A DNA stretch of 49,259 nt from CALGLS01 sp047626155 (GCA_047626155.1 JBLHRR010000024.1:1-49259); one strand, 5' to 3'. Counted from the stretch's first letter, positions 34,276 through 43,122 are shown. Notes: generated by a model not told the origin, from the letters alone. Translations and numbers: made by a program.

Positions 34276-34863
34276 TCAATTCAAAAAAAAATTTAATACC
34301 ATAAATAGCATGCCTTGTGAGAGGTAAGGTGTGAGTGTATCTTTCAATATTTTAAGGGCTTTGGTCATCTGATGTTCGACGGTTTTGGTGGAAGTCCCCA
34401 TCTGTTCAGCGATTTCCTTATGGCTCATCCCTTCAATACGGCAAAGGGTAAAAACCATTCGGCATCGCTCCGGCAGCTTTTCAATAGATTGATTAAGGAT
34501 ACGTTGTAAGTCATTGTTTTCCAGCATACTAAGAGGAGAATCAGCAAGGTCTTGCCTTTCCGGAATTGACTCTTCGTCTGTAAACCTAGATTGGGTTTTC
34601 ATGACATTGAAGCTGCGATTAAGCACCGCTCGTCGGATGTAAGCTTTAAAAGCGGAGCTAATGGTAAGGCTACTCCGCTTTTTCCAAAGTTCGAAAAAGA
34701 CTTCTTGGGCAGCGTCTTTTGCAAGGGTGCGGTCCCCCGTCACATTTACTACTGTCACCAGTAAATATTTGTAATAACGATCAAATAATTGACGAAAAGC
34801 GGCCTGGTCATCGGCTTTTACTTTCGTCCATAATTCTTCGTCTGTCAAGGTGTCAGCAGTCAT
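34276..34863 (-). CDS. ECF RNA polymerase sigma-70 factor
   Basis: This 195-aa sigma factor of the Bacteroidota FecI-like group has region 2 at about 10-75 (AAFRQLFDRYYKYLL, DAAQEVFFELWKKR). Region 4 is at about 130-180 (LPERCRMVFTLCRIEGMSHKEIAEQMGTS), with the helix-turn-helix that reads the -35 element. It heads the operon sigma - fecR - TonB receptor and should activate it when the receptor is occupied. The last ~12 residues (GMLFMVLNFFLN) are hydrophobic, which is mildly unusual. No classic TAnnTTTG box is evident upstream. Confidence 0.93.
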   Translation of the reverse strand: MTADTLTDEELWTKVKADDQAAFRQLFDRYYKYLLVTVVNVTGDRTLAKDAAQEVFFELWKKRSSLTISSAFKAYIRRAVLNRSFNVMKTQSRFTDEESIPERQDLADSPLSMLENNDLQRILNQSIEKLPERCRMVFTLCRIEGMSHKEIAEQMGTSTKTVEHQMTKALKILKDTLTPYLSQGMLFMVLNFFLN

Positions 34864-35148
34864 ATGATGTGGTGTATTTCCTTTTCTTCTGTGAATTGTT
34901 AATACGAAGGAACGCAGAATTATAGTATAAAGGTTTATCTGAACTTTAATTTTTAGTTCTTTGACAGATTCTATCTTCTTGAAATAAGCATTTCTATTTC
35001 TGACTGATTTTTAAGTAATTCTTTATTGCTCTTTTGATGCGATTTTTTTTTAACACATAGTCCCCTATCGTATAAGGGCATAAAGGAAAAGCTGTTCGCT
35101 TTGTTTACATAGTTCATGCAGCCAGTATTTCCCTTAATCAGAATTGCC

Positions 35149-35603
35149 TCACTTTTTCATAATCCCTTCAAACAACTTCAGCTTTTCGATAATGAGTAAC
35201 AATAAAAATACAAAAGCGGTTATGAAAAAGATAGTAGTCATAATACCAAGATAGATGGGAACGGTCCATTCTAGTGCCACTTTTACTCTTTGCAAAATAT
35301 TGATGTTTCTTTCTTTCCCTTCGTTTAGGGAAAACTTGACGGTACAAAATTCATTCTCCTCATCAAAGTCGCCCAAATTAACGCCAAGGTCTTGAAGTTG
35401 TTGTTCTGTTTCCAGGATGCGATTTTCCAGGTTAATGTATTCTTCAATTTTTCCTCCCTTGGATTTTAGTTCGATTAGAGAGGTCCGTATTTTTTCAAGG
35501 GAAGCCTTTTGGGCGGTTAGGGTTCTGTATTCATTTATTTTAGAAATTCGAGTAACAGGATGGCAACGCCCTTCTTGAATTTTCTTTTAAATGTGTTTTT
35601 CAT
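35149..35603 (-). pseudogene. Broken gene: C-terminal coiled coil and membrane helix of a DUF4349-like protein
   Basis: From 35586 down to 35149 one frame is open for 145 codons but has no ATG until its last few residues. It encodes a coiled coil (INEYRTLTAQKASLEKIR, KIEEYINLENRILETEQQL), then DFDEENEFCTVKFSLNEG and a membrane helix (IYLGIMTTIFFITAFVFLLL). This resembles the C-terminal part of DUF4349-type proteins. A different frame has ATG 35603 and encodes MKNTFKRKFKKGVAILLLEF before a stop at 35535, as if a frameshift near 35550 separates the start from the rest. The expected N-terminal lipoprotein domain is missing. Alternatively translation begins at a TTG (35376) for a 75-aa membrane protein. 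Confidence 0.55.
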
Positions 35604-35624
35604 AGTTGTGGCTTTATTGTTAAT

Positions 35625-36725
35625 TTAAAAATACGCCCTCAAAAATTGACGATACAAAACATCCAATAAGTCCTCCGCCATATCGTCATCTTCCGGCAAG
35701 CGGTCGTTATTGCTTCTTCTATATCTACTTGGAATGGCCCGTTCGTCACCCGACCATATGTACTCTTCTATTTCCGCTTGTATCCTTTCGGAAAAACGAT
35801 CATCACTTTTATCACAATTTTGAGAAACGGATCTGATGTTTACTCGCACCTCCCATTCCGCCACCTTTCTTCGCCGAACGATTTCAACTTGGCCTTCTAC
35901 CGTTTCATAAACAGGTTGTTCTGAGACATTTCCATCGGCATCAGTTACAGTAGTCGTACCCGTTTGTATTCGCTGTGAAAATATTTCTCGATCCACATCT
36001 TCAAAGTAATCGATATCTAGACCGTTAAAGCCCACATCCAAATGGCAGTCTACATTTTTCACCGGGCCACGTTCAAAGTAAACTTTCCGAAACCTGCTGT
36101 CATAATCTTCAACATCTTCAAACTTCCGATCGACATCCCAATCATAAGAAATGCCAAAAGAAACACTTGCTTCCACTGTATATACTAGTCGACCATAAAC
36201 AATGGATTCCTCCATCAAGGAATCTATGACCTTACCTTTATAACCATATTTCTTAGCGACTTGAAAGTCAGAATAAGCTTCTCTCGCCTGTCTTTTATTA
36301 TCCATCTCAATGGATTCATCCAAACTATTTTGTCCAAAACCAAAGTAAGCATTTGCGATTTCCTCCACCATCCAATCTGCTTCTTCCCGCTGTGCATCAT
36401 AGTCTTTGTCGAAGGTTCCATTATCTATATAAGTGAATGATTTTTCAATTTTGTTTTGTAACTCTTTGTTTATCTTGTAAGCTTCAACCAAGTCTTCTAT
36501 CTCTTCAGAATCCATCAGCTTTAGCTTTTTCCTATTTTCCTCCTGTATTATTTTAGCTAAAGACTTAGCCAGTACTTTTTTGTTTTCATTAACGGACTTA
36601 CTCCGCTTGAGTTGATTGTTCGCCTGTTTATATGCTTTTTTATAATTGCCTTCCTTCAGCGTTTTCATTGGGGAAGCACAACCTAGGGTAAAAAGGAGGA
36701 CTAAGAGGAGGTATCGTGAGTTCAT
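35625..36725 (-). CDS. Lipoprotein of unknown function with helical N-terminal half
   Basis: This 366-aa protein has a lipoprotein signal, LLLVLLFTLGCAS (cysteine at 16). Residues 20-180 are helical and lysine/glutamate-rich, with TPR-like spacing (YKKAYKQANNQLKRSK, AREAYSDFQVAKKYGYKGK). The second half is beta-rich, with paired acidic and aromatic residues (FEDVEDYDSRFRKVYFERG, EWEVRVNIRSVSQN) and two cysteines. It ends in an Arg-rich segment followed by a short helix. No named domain is recognised. An envelope-located role is inferred from the lipobox only. The gene is followed by the broken 35149-35603 gene on the same strand. Confidence 0.75.
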   Translation of the reverse strand: MNSRYLLLVLLFTLGCASPMKTLKEGNYKKAYKQANNQLKRSKSVNENKKVLAKSLAKIIQEENRKKLKLMDSEEIEDLVEAYKINKELQNKIEKSFTYIDNGTFDKDYDAQREEADWMVEEIANAYFGFGQNSLDESIEMDNKRQAREAYSDFQVAKKYGYKGKVIDSLMEESIVYGRLVYTVEASVSFGISYDWDVDRKFEDVEDYDSRFRKVYFERGPVKNVDCHLDVGFNGLDIDYFEDVDREIFSQRIQTGTTTVTDADGNVSEQPVYETVEGQVEIVRRRKVAEWEVRVNIRSVSQNCDKSDDRFSERIQAEIEEYIWSGDERAIPSRYRRSNNDRLPEDDDMAEDLLDVLYRQFLRAYF

Positions 36726-36780
36726 TGTTATTTATATTATTATTATTTCCAGATACAATCTTAAGTATTAGAGGTTATTC

Positions 36781-36838
36781 GGTTTCGGGTGTTCGTTTAC
36801 CGGTGTTCGGCCGACCGTACCATTCTATTTGGAATAAC
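36781..36838. repeat. Short shared motif CGTACCATTnTATTTnGAA, copy 2
   Basis: Counterpart of the 28575-28625 motif, upstream of the lipoprotein gene at 35625-36725. It directly abuts copy B of the palindromic repeat. Confidence 0.4.
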
Positions 36839-36840
36839 CT

Positions 36841-36966
36841 CTATTACACAAAAAATAATTTCCCGGATTTTTTTCGTGGAAACAATTATATAAACCACCC
36901 TCCCTGTGGTCGTTTTGATTTACATAATCCTTTCCAAATCGGGATTTAATTTCTTGTTGTTACTTA
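36841..36966 (+). repeat. Palindromic repeat element, copy B
   Basis: Same order as copy A: ctattacacaaaaaataatt, tcccgg arm, attatataaacca, loop cctccctgtggtcgttt, tgatttacataat, ccaaatcgggat and cttgttgttactta. It lies in the divergent spacer between the lipoprotein gene and sbcD. Confidence 0.85.
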
Positions 36967-37072
36967 AGGACTTGGGGTGAATGTAAGTATCGTAAATATA
37001 GCATATTTGTTTGAGAAAACATTCCTGACCAAAAGAACCGCTTCGATCTATCTATGAAATACAACAACGATA

Positions 37073-37080
37073 TAAATTTG
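37073..37080 (+). promoter_or_regulatory. Candidate -7 box for sbcDC
   Basis: TAAATTTG (TAnnTTTG) lies 27 bases before the sbcD ATG. It is the best promoter-like site in this spacer and would drive both sbcD and sbcC. Confidence 0.45.
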
Positions 37081-37106
37081 TCCCAAAAAATCCTTTCTTT
37101 TGCATC

Positions 37107-38249
37107 ATGACCATACTACACTTTTCTGATACACATCTCGGCTATAATGAACTGGATCGGGTGACGGCAAATGGAGTCAATCTGCGAGAACAGGATTTCT
37201 ATGATTCTTTTACCCAAGTGATTGACGAAGCCATCGAAAGGCGCCCTGATGTGGTGATTCACTCCGGCGACTTTTTTCACCGCCCCTCCCCTGCTAACCG
37301 TCCGATGATTGTTGCATTGGAGCAGGTGCAACGCCTTTCTAATGAAGGCATTCCAATTGTGATCATTGCGGGTAATCACGAAACGCCTCGTACCATATAT
37401 ACTTCTCCAATTCTTCAAGCTTTTCGAGCGATTAAAGGGGTCTACCCTATTTTTAATCAGAGCTACGAGCAAATTGAAATAGGTGATTTATTTGTCCATG
37501 GCCTGCCACATATCAATGATGGGAAAGTATTGTTGGAAGAAATGGATAGAATGAAGGCCGTTCCTGGAAAGTTGAATATCATGATGTTACACACCTCTAT
37601 TGGGAAGGAATATCTAATGGAGGAATATGGCGAACAACTCTACCCAAAGGAGCGAATGGATGTCTTGAACGAATTCGACTATGTGGCTTTAGGTCATTGG
37701 CATAATTTCCAAAAGGTTTCTAAGCTAACCAATGGTTGGTACTCCGGCTCTACAGAACGAATGAGCGATACCGAAGCTGGGAAAGAAAAAGGCTATTGTA
37801 TGTTAAACCTCGAAAAAGGGAAAGTCTGTCCTCCGGAGTTTATACCTATAAAAACGCGAAATTGGTTTCGATTAGATATTAAAGATTGCCATGAAAAGGA
37901 AGTGGAAGCTATTGAGGAGGAATTGGTGGCTTACACAGAAAACAATGTTCTTACAGAAGGGCTTTTGAGTTTGTACCTCCATGACATTAAGACCACTCAA
38001 TCCATTATATTATCCAACAGGAAGGTTTATGAGTTGATGCCGGAGGCCGTTCACATTCAAGTCAAAAGGACATTTATGACTGAGTTAAATCAATTTGATT
38101 ATCAACAACAAGAGCATGAAAGTTTAGAAAAGCAGATGACTTCCTTCATCAGTGAGGAATTTCCTGATGAGGCTACGGCCAATACCATTGCCGAAAAGGC
38201 GCAAGAATATTTTGATTTGTACGAAACGGGAGAATACAAAAACAGATGA
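37107..38249 (+). CDS. sbcD: DNA repair exonuclease subunit SbcD/Mre11 family
   Basis: This 380-aa cytoplasmic metallophosphoesterase is the nuclease of the SbcCD (Rad50-Mre11) complex, which opens DNA hairpins and protein-blocked ends. The metal-binding motifs are in order: SDTHLGY (7-13), SGDFFHR near 51-57, GNHET near 90-94, LHTSIG near 167, and ALGHWHNF near 200. The C-terminal ~100 residues form a capping region ending with a helix that would bind the SbcC coiled-coil base. Its stop overlaps the sbcC start by four bases, showing translational coupling. Hairpin cleavage by this complex matters here because the window is full of long palindromes. Confidence 0.94.
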   Translation: MTILHFSDTHLGYNELDRVTANGVNLREQDFYDSFTQVIDEAIERRPDVVIHSGDFFHRPSPANRPMIVALEQVQRLSNEGIPIVIIAGNHETPRTIYTSPILQAFRAIKGVYPIFNQSYEQIEIGDLFVHGLPHINDGKVLLEEMDRMKAVPGKLNIMMLHTSIGKEYLMEEYGEQLYPKERMDVLNEFDYVALGHWHNFQKVSKLTNGWYSGSTERMSDTEAGKEKGYCMLNLEKGKVCPPEFIPIKTRNWFRLDIKDCHEKEVEAIEEELVAYTENNVLTEGLLSLYLHDIKTTQSIILSNRKVYELMPEAVHIQVKRTFMTELNQFDYQQQEHESLEKQMTSFISEEFPDEATANTIAEKAQEYFDLYETGEYKNR

Positions 38250-40651
38250 TATTACAAACACTTACTTTAAAATACTATAAGCAGTACGAAGATCTTGTTC
38301 TTGATTTCAAGGAGGGTTTAACGGGTATTGTCGGTCGGAATGGCGCTGGAAAATCGACGGTTTTTGAAGGCGTATTGGTTTGTTTGTTTGGAGACATCAG
38401 AGGCGATAAGAAGCTGATTCGTTCCAGCTGGGCGGAGGAGAAGAAGGCGGTAAGCTTGGAGTTAATTTTTGAGGTTCAGAATAGGACCTACAAAATCGTC
38501 AGGGCTTACAAAGGTAAAGCCCTGACTCATCATGCGCATTTATATGATCATAAAGATTTGGCTATTGCTACTGGAGCAACACCAGTTACGAAGGAGGTAG
38601 AGAAACTGATTGGGATGGACAAAGAAGCTTTTACCCGTTCCATTTTTTCGGGGCAGAAAGAACTGGGCGAAATTTCCAATACCAAAGGAGAAGAGCGTCG
38701 GAAAATGGTTCGGAAGATGGTGGGGCTCGATAAACTGGATAAGATTCAAAACATAGTCAGAGAGGATCGGAATTCTGCTAAAAATCAAATCAAGGGAAAA
38801 ATAGGACTCTTGTTAGAAAAAGAAGATTTGGAGGCTAAGGAGAAAGATTTAAAAGCTAAAATCAAAGAAAGAGACAAAGAGCAAAAACAACTGGATAAGC
38901 TAGACAAACAGCTCAAGGAAAAACAGAAAAAATACGAGTTGGCCAGAACTGAATTTGAAGCACAAAACAAACTTTATAAAACATACAACGAGCTCACAAC
39001 AGAACTCACCCGCTTTGAGACCGGAGTCGAAAACCTTCTGAATAGAGATAAGGAACATGATACCCGAATCACCGCTTTAAAAACCTTAGAAAAAGAGCTT
39101 AAAAAGCAAGCGCCTCAAATTGCCGCTTTTGAAAAACAACAAAAAGAACTCACTCTTCTCGACAAACAAAAAGATGATTTTGAAAGTAGTAAACGCCTTA
39201 AACAACAGCAACAGTTGGTCGCGCAACAAGTGGCTGATTTTGAAACTCAGTTAAAGGAACTAGAAGCCGTTCCTAATCGGATCAAGAAAGGAGAAGAACA
39301 TATATCTAATTTAAATAAGACACTAAAAATCAGTCAGTTAGACTTAAACAACAAAGAAGAAACTTTAAACAAGGCTAAGCAAAAACTCAGCGTGGTCAAT
39401 GCAAAAATCAAGGAGCGAAATCAGCAGATCGCCCAGATTAACAAACTCGGAAAAGATGCAGAATGCCCTACTTGCTTTCAGCCATTGATCAATAGCTATG
39501 AAACGACTTTGCAACGTTTCCAAAAAGATATTGAAGCTTTCACCAATAAAGAAAAACAAGAGATACAACAGAACATTGACGGGCAGACAAAAGTATGTAA
39601 TGAAACTCGTGAAGGTGTAGAACAACAACAGCAATCTATCCAAGAAGCCAACAAGATATTGGCTTCTCTTTTAGAAAACCAGAAAGAGCAAGAAAAGCTC
39701 TTGGGCCAGCAATCCAAAGCCCAAAACAATCTCAAAGATTACCAGGATAAAATCAAGACCTTAGGTAATATAAGTTTCGATCAAAACATTTATAACAATT
39801 TAAAAACGGAGATCGAAAGCTTCAGGAATACCTATATTAGTTACCGAAGTCAATTGGACGAAGTGGCCAAACTACCAGAAGAAATCAGCGCCAAAGCAAT
39901 CCTCCTTGAACGCATCCAAAAAGGTAAGGCAGGCATCGCCGAAAAGAAGACGGAATTGAAAACCCTGAACTTCAGTGAAAAGGCCCACCAAACGACGAAG
40001 GAAAATCAAACCAAACTAGAACAAGAAAGAGATGCAAATCAATTGTTATACAACCAACATAAAGAGGTGGTTTATAATATTAGCACCAGCATACAATCTA
40101 TAGAAAGCACTTTAAAAGCACAGGAAGACATCCGAAACTCCATTAAGGATCAGCAGGACGACTTAGAAACTTTGGAAACTTTGGAAGCTACTTTTACAAA
40201 ATTCAAATCGAAAGCACTAAATAAGGTCCGTCCCATAATTAGCAACCATGCGAGTCTGCTTTTCACTCAAATCACTAAAGGCCGATATGAGTCCATTGAA
40301 GTCGATGAGAACTTTGAGTTTTATATTTATGACAATGGGAAAAGATACCCGATCACTCGTTTTTCTGGTGGCGAAGTTGACCTAGCTAACCTCTGTCTCC
40401 GAATCGGAATATCTAAAGCCATATCAGAATTGTCCGGTTCTTCGGCCGCTATGAATTTGCTTTGTTTTGATGAAATCTTCGGATCGCAAGATGAGGAAAG
40501 GCGCTTTGAAATTCTGGGTGCGCTGGATTTATTGAAGGAGCAGTATCGGCAGATTTATATCGTTTCTCATATTGAATCCATTAAGGATTACTTTCCGAAT
40601 ATATTGCAAGTTCAGAAGGATAGAGATGGGAGTCGGGTGGAGTGGCTTTAG
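38246..40651 (+). CDS. sbcC: DNA repair ATPase subunit SbcC/Rad50 family
   Basis: This 801-aa SMC-like ATPase pairs with SbcD. Walker A GRNGAGKSTVFEG is at about 30-42. A long coiled coil fills residues ~180-680. The zinc hook CPTC is at 407-410 in AECPTCFQPL, which dimerises two molecules. The C-terminal ATPase half has the signature FSGGEVDLANLCLRIG, Walker B LLCFDEIF, and the D-loop GSQDEERR. It is short for the family (E. coli SbcC has over 1000 residues) and closer to Rad50-type length, with a shortened coil. An H element begins eight bases after the stop. Confidence 0.94.
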   Translation: MILQTLTLKYYKQYEDLVLDFKEGLTGIVGRNGAGKSTVFEGVLVCLFGDIRGDKKLIRSSWAEEKKAVSLELIFEVQNRTYKIVRAYKGKALTHHAHLYDHKDLAIATGATPVTKEVEKLIGMDKEAFTRSIFSGQKELGEISNTKGEERRKMVRKMVGLDKLDKIQNIVREDRNSAKNQIKGKIGLLLEKEDLEAKEKDLKAKIKERDKEQKQLDKLDKQLKEKQKKYELARTEFEAQNKLYKTYNELTTELTRFETGVENLLNRDKEHDTRITALKTLEKELKKQAPQIAAFEKQQKELTLLDKQKDDFESSKRLKQQQQLVAQQVADFETQLKELEAVPNRIKKGEEHISNLNKTLKISQLDLNNKEETLNKAKQKLSVVNAKIKERNQQIAQINKLGKDAECPTCFQPLINSYETTLQRFQKDIEAFTNKEKQEIQQNIDGQTKVCNETREGVEQQQQSIQEANKILASLLENQKEQEKLLGQQSKAQNNLKDYQDKIKTLGNISFDQNIYNNLKTEIESFRNTYISYRSQLDEVAKLPEEISAKAILLERIQKGKAGIAEKKTELKTLNFSEKAHQTTKENQTKLEQERDANQLLYNQHKEVVYNISTSIQSIESTLKAQEDIRNSIKDQQDDLETLETLEATFTKFKSKALNKVRPIISNHASLLFTQITKGRYESIEVDENFEFYIYDNGKRYPITRFSGGEVDLANLCLRIGISKAISELSGSSAAMNLLCFDEIFGSQDEERRFEILGALDLLKEQYRQIYIVSHIESIKDYFPNILQVQKDRDGSRVEWL

Positions 40652-40658
40652 TTTTTTT

Positions 40659-40788
40659 GGTAACCGCTACGGCGCTACAAGGACGCTACGTTTTTCTCTT
40701 GCTTTCGCGAACTGAGCGCCTTTTGATTTTGATTTACATTCTAATTTAGACTTAATACTAAACCAAGGGAAACGTTGCGCCGTTGCCC
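40659..40788. repeat. H element with separated right arm
   Basis: The left arm, ggtaaccgctacggcgctac and following bases to 40696, is typical. A short right-arm piece, aaacgttgcgccgttgccc, lies at 40770-40788, about 75 bases away. The remaining spacer to 41064 holds no gene; TTGACAAAATG and TATCTTCG words before 41030 are weak promoter candidates for the next gene. Confidence 0.6.
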
Positions 40789-41064
40789 TCAACTTATAGA
40801 AAATAGCCGCATTCGTCGAAGTTCCAATAGATATTTGATATTTTGATTGCATCTTTCCGTTTCTATTAACAGTAATACAAATGCAACCCCAGGGAGAAAC
40901 AGCTCGTTAAAATAGACTTTATCCCAATAAAAATAGCACGTACGATTAGATACCGAAGATAGGATGCCCAAAACCGGGTAAACTCCTTGACAAAATGTTG
41001 TATACCTTAAAAGCGCGCTGTATCTTCGGGCAATAGATTGAATTAATAAATCACAGTTATACCA

Positions 41065-41616
41065 ATGGCAAAAGACTTAGCAATTATTTTCGGCGAAATG
41101 CACGGCCTCGATCAGAAATCAGTGGCCACCTTAACCAAAGCCTTAAACCAGGCGAACCTACCTGGTTTTGACTATCTGGAATTCAAACAATCTCTTGGTG
41201 CCTTGACCAAATTGAACATGGATGAGTCCACCGCCATCAAATCTGCATTTGCAACAGCAGCTACGATCGGACTTACCAAAAACAAACTCATCGAAACGGC
41301 ACAGCATTATAAGAGTGTTCTGGCTGGTGAAAAGAATAAATTTCAACAAGCCCTCGACAATCGGATCAAAGCTAGAGTGGAAGGAAAGAAGGTAGAAATT
41401 GAGCGGTTGAAAAAGCAGGTGTCGGACTATAAATCAAAAATTAGCCAATTAGAAACACAAATCAATAAGCATCAAGCGACCATTGACTCGGCAGATTCTA
41501 CCATCCAAATTGAAGTGGATAAGATTGAAAGTATTCACCGAAATTTCGAACAGGCGCATCAGAGTTTGTTGAATCAAATCGATAAAGACATCCTCAATAT
41601 AAATGAGAATTTGTAA
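41065..41616 (+). CDS. Unknown protein: helical N-terminal domain plus coiled coil
   Basis: This 183-aa soluble protein has no signal or membrane helix. Residues 1-85 form a compact helical domain (MHGLDQKSVATLTKALNQAN, ESTAIKSAFATAATIGLT). Residues 90-180 are a continuous coiled coil (VEGKKVEIERLKKQVSDYKS, ISQLETQINKH). It is encoded 207 bases before a membrane-anchored coiled-coil protein on the same strand and 413 bases after sbcC. I recognise no named family. The domain layout suits an adaptor or cytoplasmic partner of the next protein, which is inference from adjacency. Confidence 0.75.
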   Translation: MAKDLAIIFGEMHGLDQKSVATLTKALNQANLPGFDYLEFKQSLGALTKLNMDESTAIKSAFATAATIGLTKNKLIETAQHYKSVLAGEKNKFQQALDNRIKARVEGKKVEIERLKKQVSDYKSKISQLETQINKHQATIDSADSTIQIEVDKIESIHRNFEQAHQSLLNQIDKDILNINENL

Positions 41617-41823
41617 ACAACTTTAACTGTTAACTATAACTATTAACTTCCCACTATCGCGTTATAGCAAAACCAATGGTAATAGCTAACATTCATTATA
41701 ATAGGTATCAAAACCTTTAAAACCTCGACGATATTAAAAGTCCTATCTGAAAGTCCATTTTGGAATATAAGTTAGGTTGAGTATCTTAGAGCGTTCATTA
41801 TTTAAGAAAACAAATTACAATAT

Positions 41824-42846
41824 ATGTCAAGCGTAAATCCTATTAATACAGACAACTTTAAACAAAAGTCATTTTGGAGTCGGCCGGAAGGTATAACAGG
41901 TGTGATATTCCTGGCGGCTTTAGTAGCTGGAGGTAGTTTTTTACTAATCACAGCTTTACCGGCCCTTATAGCACTGGCGAGTAATATCCTTTACCTCGCG
42001 GGGATGCTGGTCGTTTTGGCCGTTATCGTGTACATGGTGTTAGATCCTAAGATGAGAAACCTCGTAGGGTACATGTACAAAAGCATCATGCGGTCGATTA
42101 CGGGCATGTTTGTCAACATCGATCCGGTTGGTATTTTGAAATCCTACGTAGATGACCTTCAGGATAACTTGCGTAAGATGAGCAAGCAGATTGGAGCCCT
42201 TCGTGGTCAAATGCGAAAGCTTACGACCATCATGGCGGACAATAGTAAAGAAATTGATACCAATATGAAGCTCGCCGCTATGGCGCAAAAGAAAGGGAAC
42301 AAGCAACAACTGATGTTGTCTACCCGAAAGGCGGCTCGTTTAAAGGAGACCAATGCAAAATACAAAGCACTGACCAGTAAAATGGACGTGATGCATAAGA
42401 TTCTAACGAGGATGTATCAGAACTCTGAAATCCTTCTGGAAGATACCAAAGACCAGGTGCAACTTAAAGAACAAGAACGTAAGGCCATCCGTGCTTCTCA
42501 CTCTGCTATGACCTCTGCGATGAGCGTTATCTCTGGTGATCCAGATAAGCGCGCGATGTTTGATGCTGCGATGGAAGCTGTCGCTGATGACGTTGCCAAC
42601 AAAGTAGGTGAGATGGAACGTTTCATGGATATGTCTGCCAACTTCATGAACTCTGTAGATTTGCAAAACGGAGTCTTCGAAGAGGAAGGCATGAAGATGT
42701 TAGAGAAATTCGAAAAAGAAAGTACCTTGATGTTAATGGGTGACGCCGATACATCTGGCCTCGACTTGAACGCACCAAGAGCTACGCCAGAGGAGCTGCC
42801 AAGACAGTCCAGTTCTGATAATTCTTACGAGAATTTATTTGACTAA
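41824..42846 (+). CDS. Membrane-anchored coiled-coil protein, PspA/Vipp1-like layout
   Basis: This 340-aa protein starts with two membrane helices (about 28-50 and 54-74, GVIFLAALVAGGSFLLIT and LAGMLVVLAVIVYMVL). A long helical region follows (about 95-300): DPVGILKSYVDDLQDNLRKM, ALRGQMRKLTTIMADNSKEI, a basic KKGNKQQLMLSTRKAARLKE stretch, and further helices ending near LEKFEKE. The tail is acidic and flexible. The DP.xxLKxYVDDLQxNLxKM opening, A..A..KGN and long paired helices resemble PspA/IM30 proteins of the bacterial ESCRT-III group, with a membrane hairpin in place of the N-terminal amphipathic helix. That similarity is by eye only. It probably works with the 41065-41616 product in envelope maintenance. 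A palindromic repeat follows the stop. Confidence 0.75.
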   Translation: MSSVNPINTDNFKQKSFWSRPEGITGVIFLAALVAGGSFLLITALPALIALASNILYLAGMLVVLAVIVYMVLDPKMRNLVGYMYKSIMRSITGMFVNIDPVGILKSYVDDLQDNLRKMSKQIGALRGQMRKLTTIMADNSKEIDTNMKLAAMAQKKGNKQQLMLSTRKAARLKETNAKYKALTSKMDVMHKILTRMYQNSEILLEDTKDQVQLKEQERKAIRASHSAMTSAMSVISGDPDKRAMFDAAMEAVADDVANKVGEMERFMDMSANFMNSVDLQNGVFEEEGMKMLEKFEKESTLMLMGDADTSGLDLNAPRATPEELPRQSSSDNSYENLFD

Positions 42847-42850
42847 AAAA

Positions 42851-42979
42851 GTTAGTAACAACGAAAAATTAAATCCCGATTTGGAAACGATTATGTAAAT
42901 CACTCTCCCTATGGTCGTTTTGATTTACATAATCGTTTTCACTAAAGAAATCGGGAAATTATTTTTAGTGTAATACTTA
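42851..42979 (-). repeat. Palindromic repeat element, copy C, with loop inverted relative to its arms
   Basis: The outer arms run opposite to copies A and B: it begins gttagtaacaacgaaaaatt and ends ttagtgtaatactta. The inner stem is a perfect 18-bp inverted repeat, aaacgattatgtaaatca (42885-42902) with tgatttacataatcgttt (42921-42938). The loop ctctccctatggtcgttt, however, reads in the same direction as in A and B. The element starts four bases past the stop of the coiled-coil gene. Confidence 0.85.
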
Positions 42980-43054
42980 AAATATTTTAAAAATAGGTAG
43001 ATGAGATTTTCCACAACGGTGGGTTTCTTTTCTACCTTTTTTTTGATCTTTTTG

Positions 43055-43120
43055 GGTAACTGCTACGGCGCTACGAAGACGCTGTGTTTCCCCTTATTTC
43101 GTGGCGCCATTTCGGTTACC
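43055..43120. repeat. Paired H element
   Basis: Starts ggtaactgctacggcgctac and ends cgccatttcggttacc. A T-run lies just before it, as at 26845 and 40659. Confidence 0.75.
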
Positions 43121-43122
43121 AT

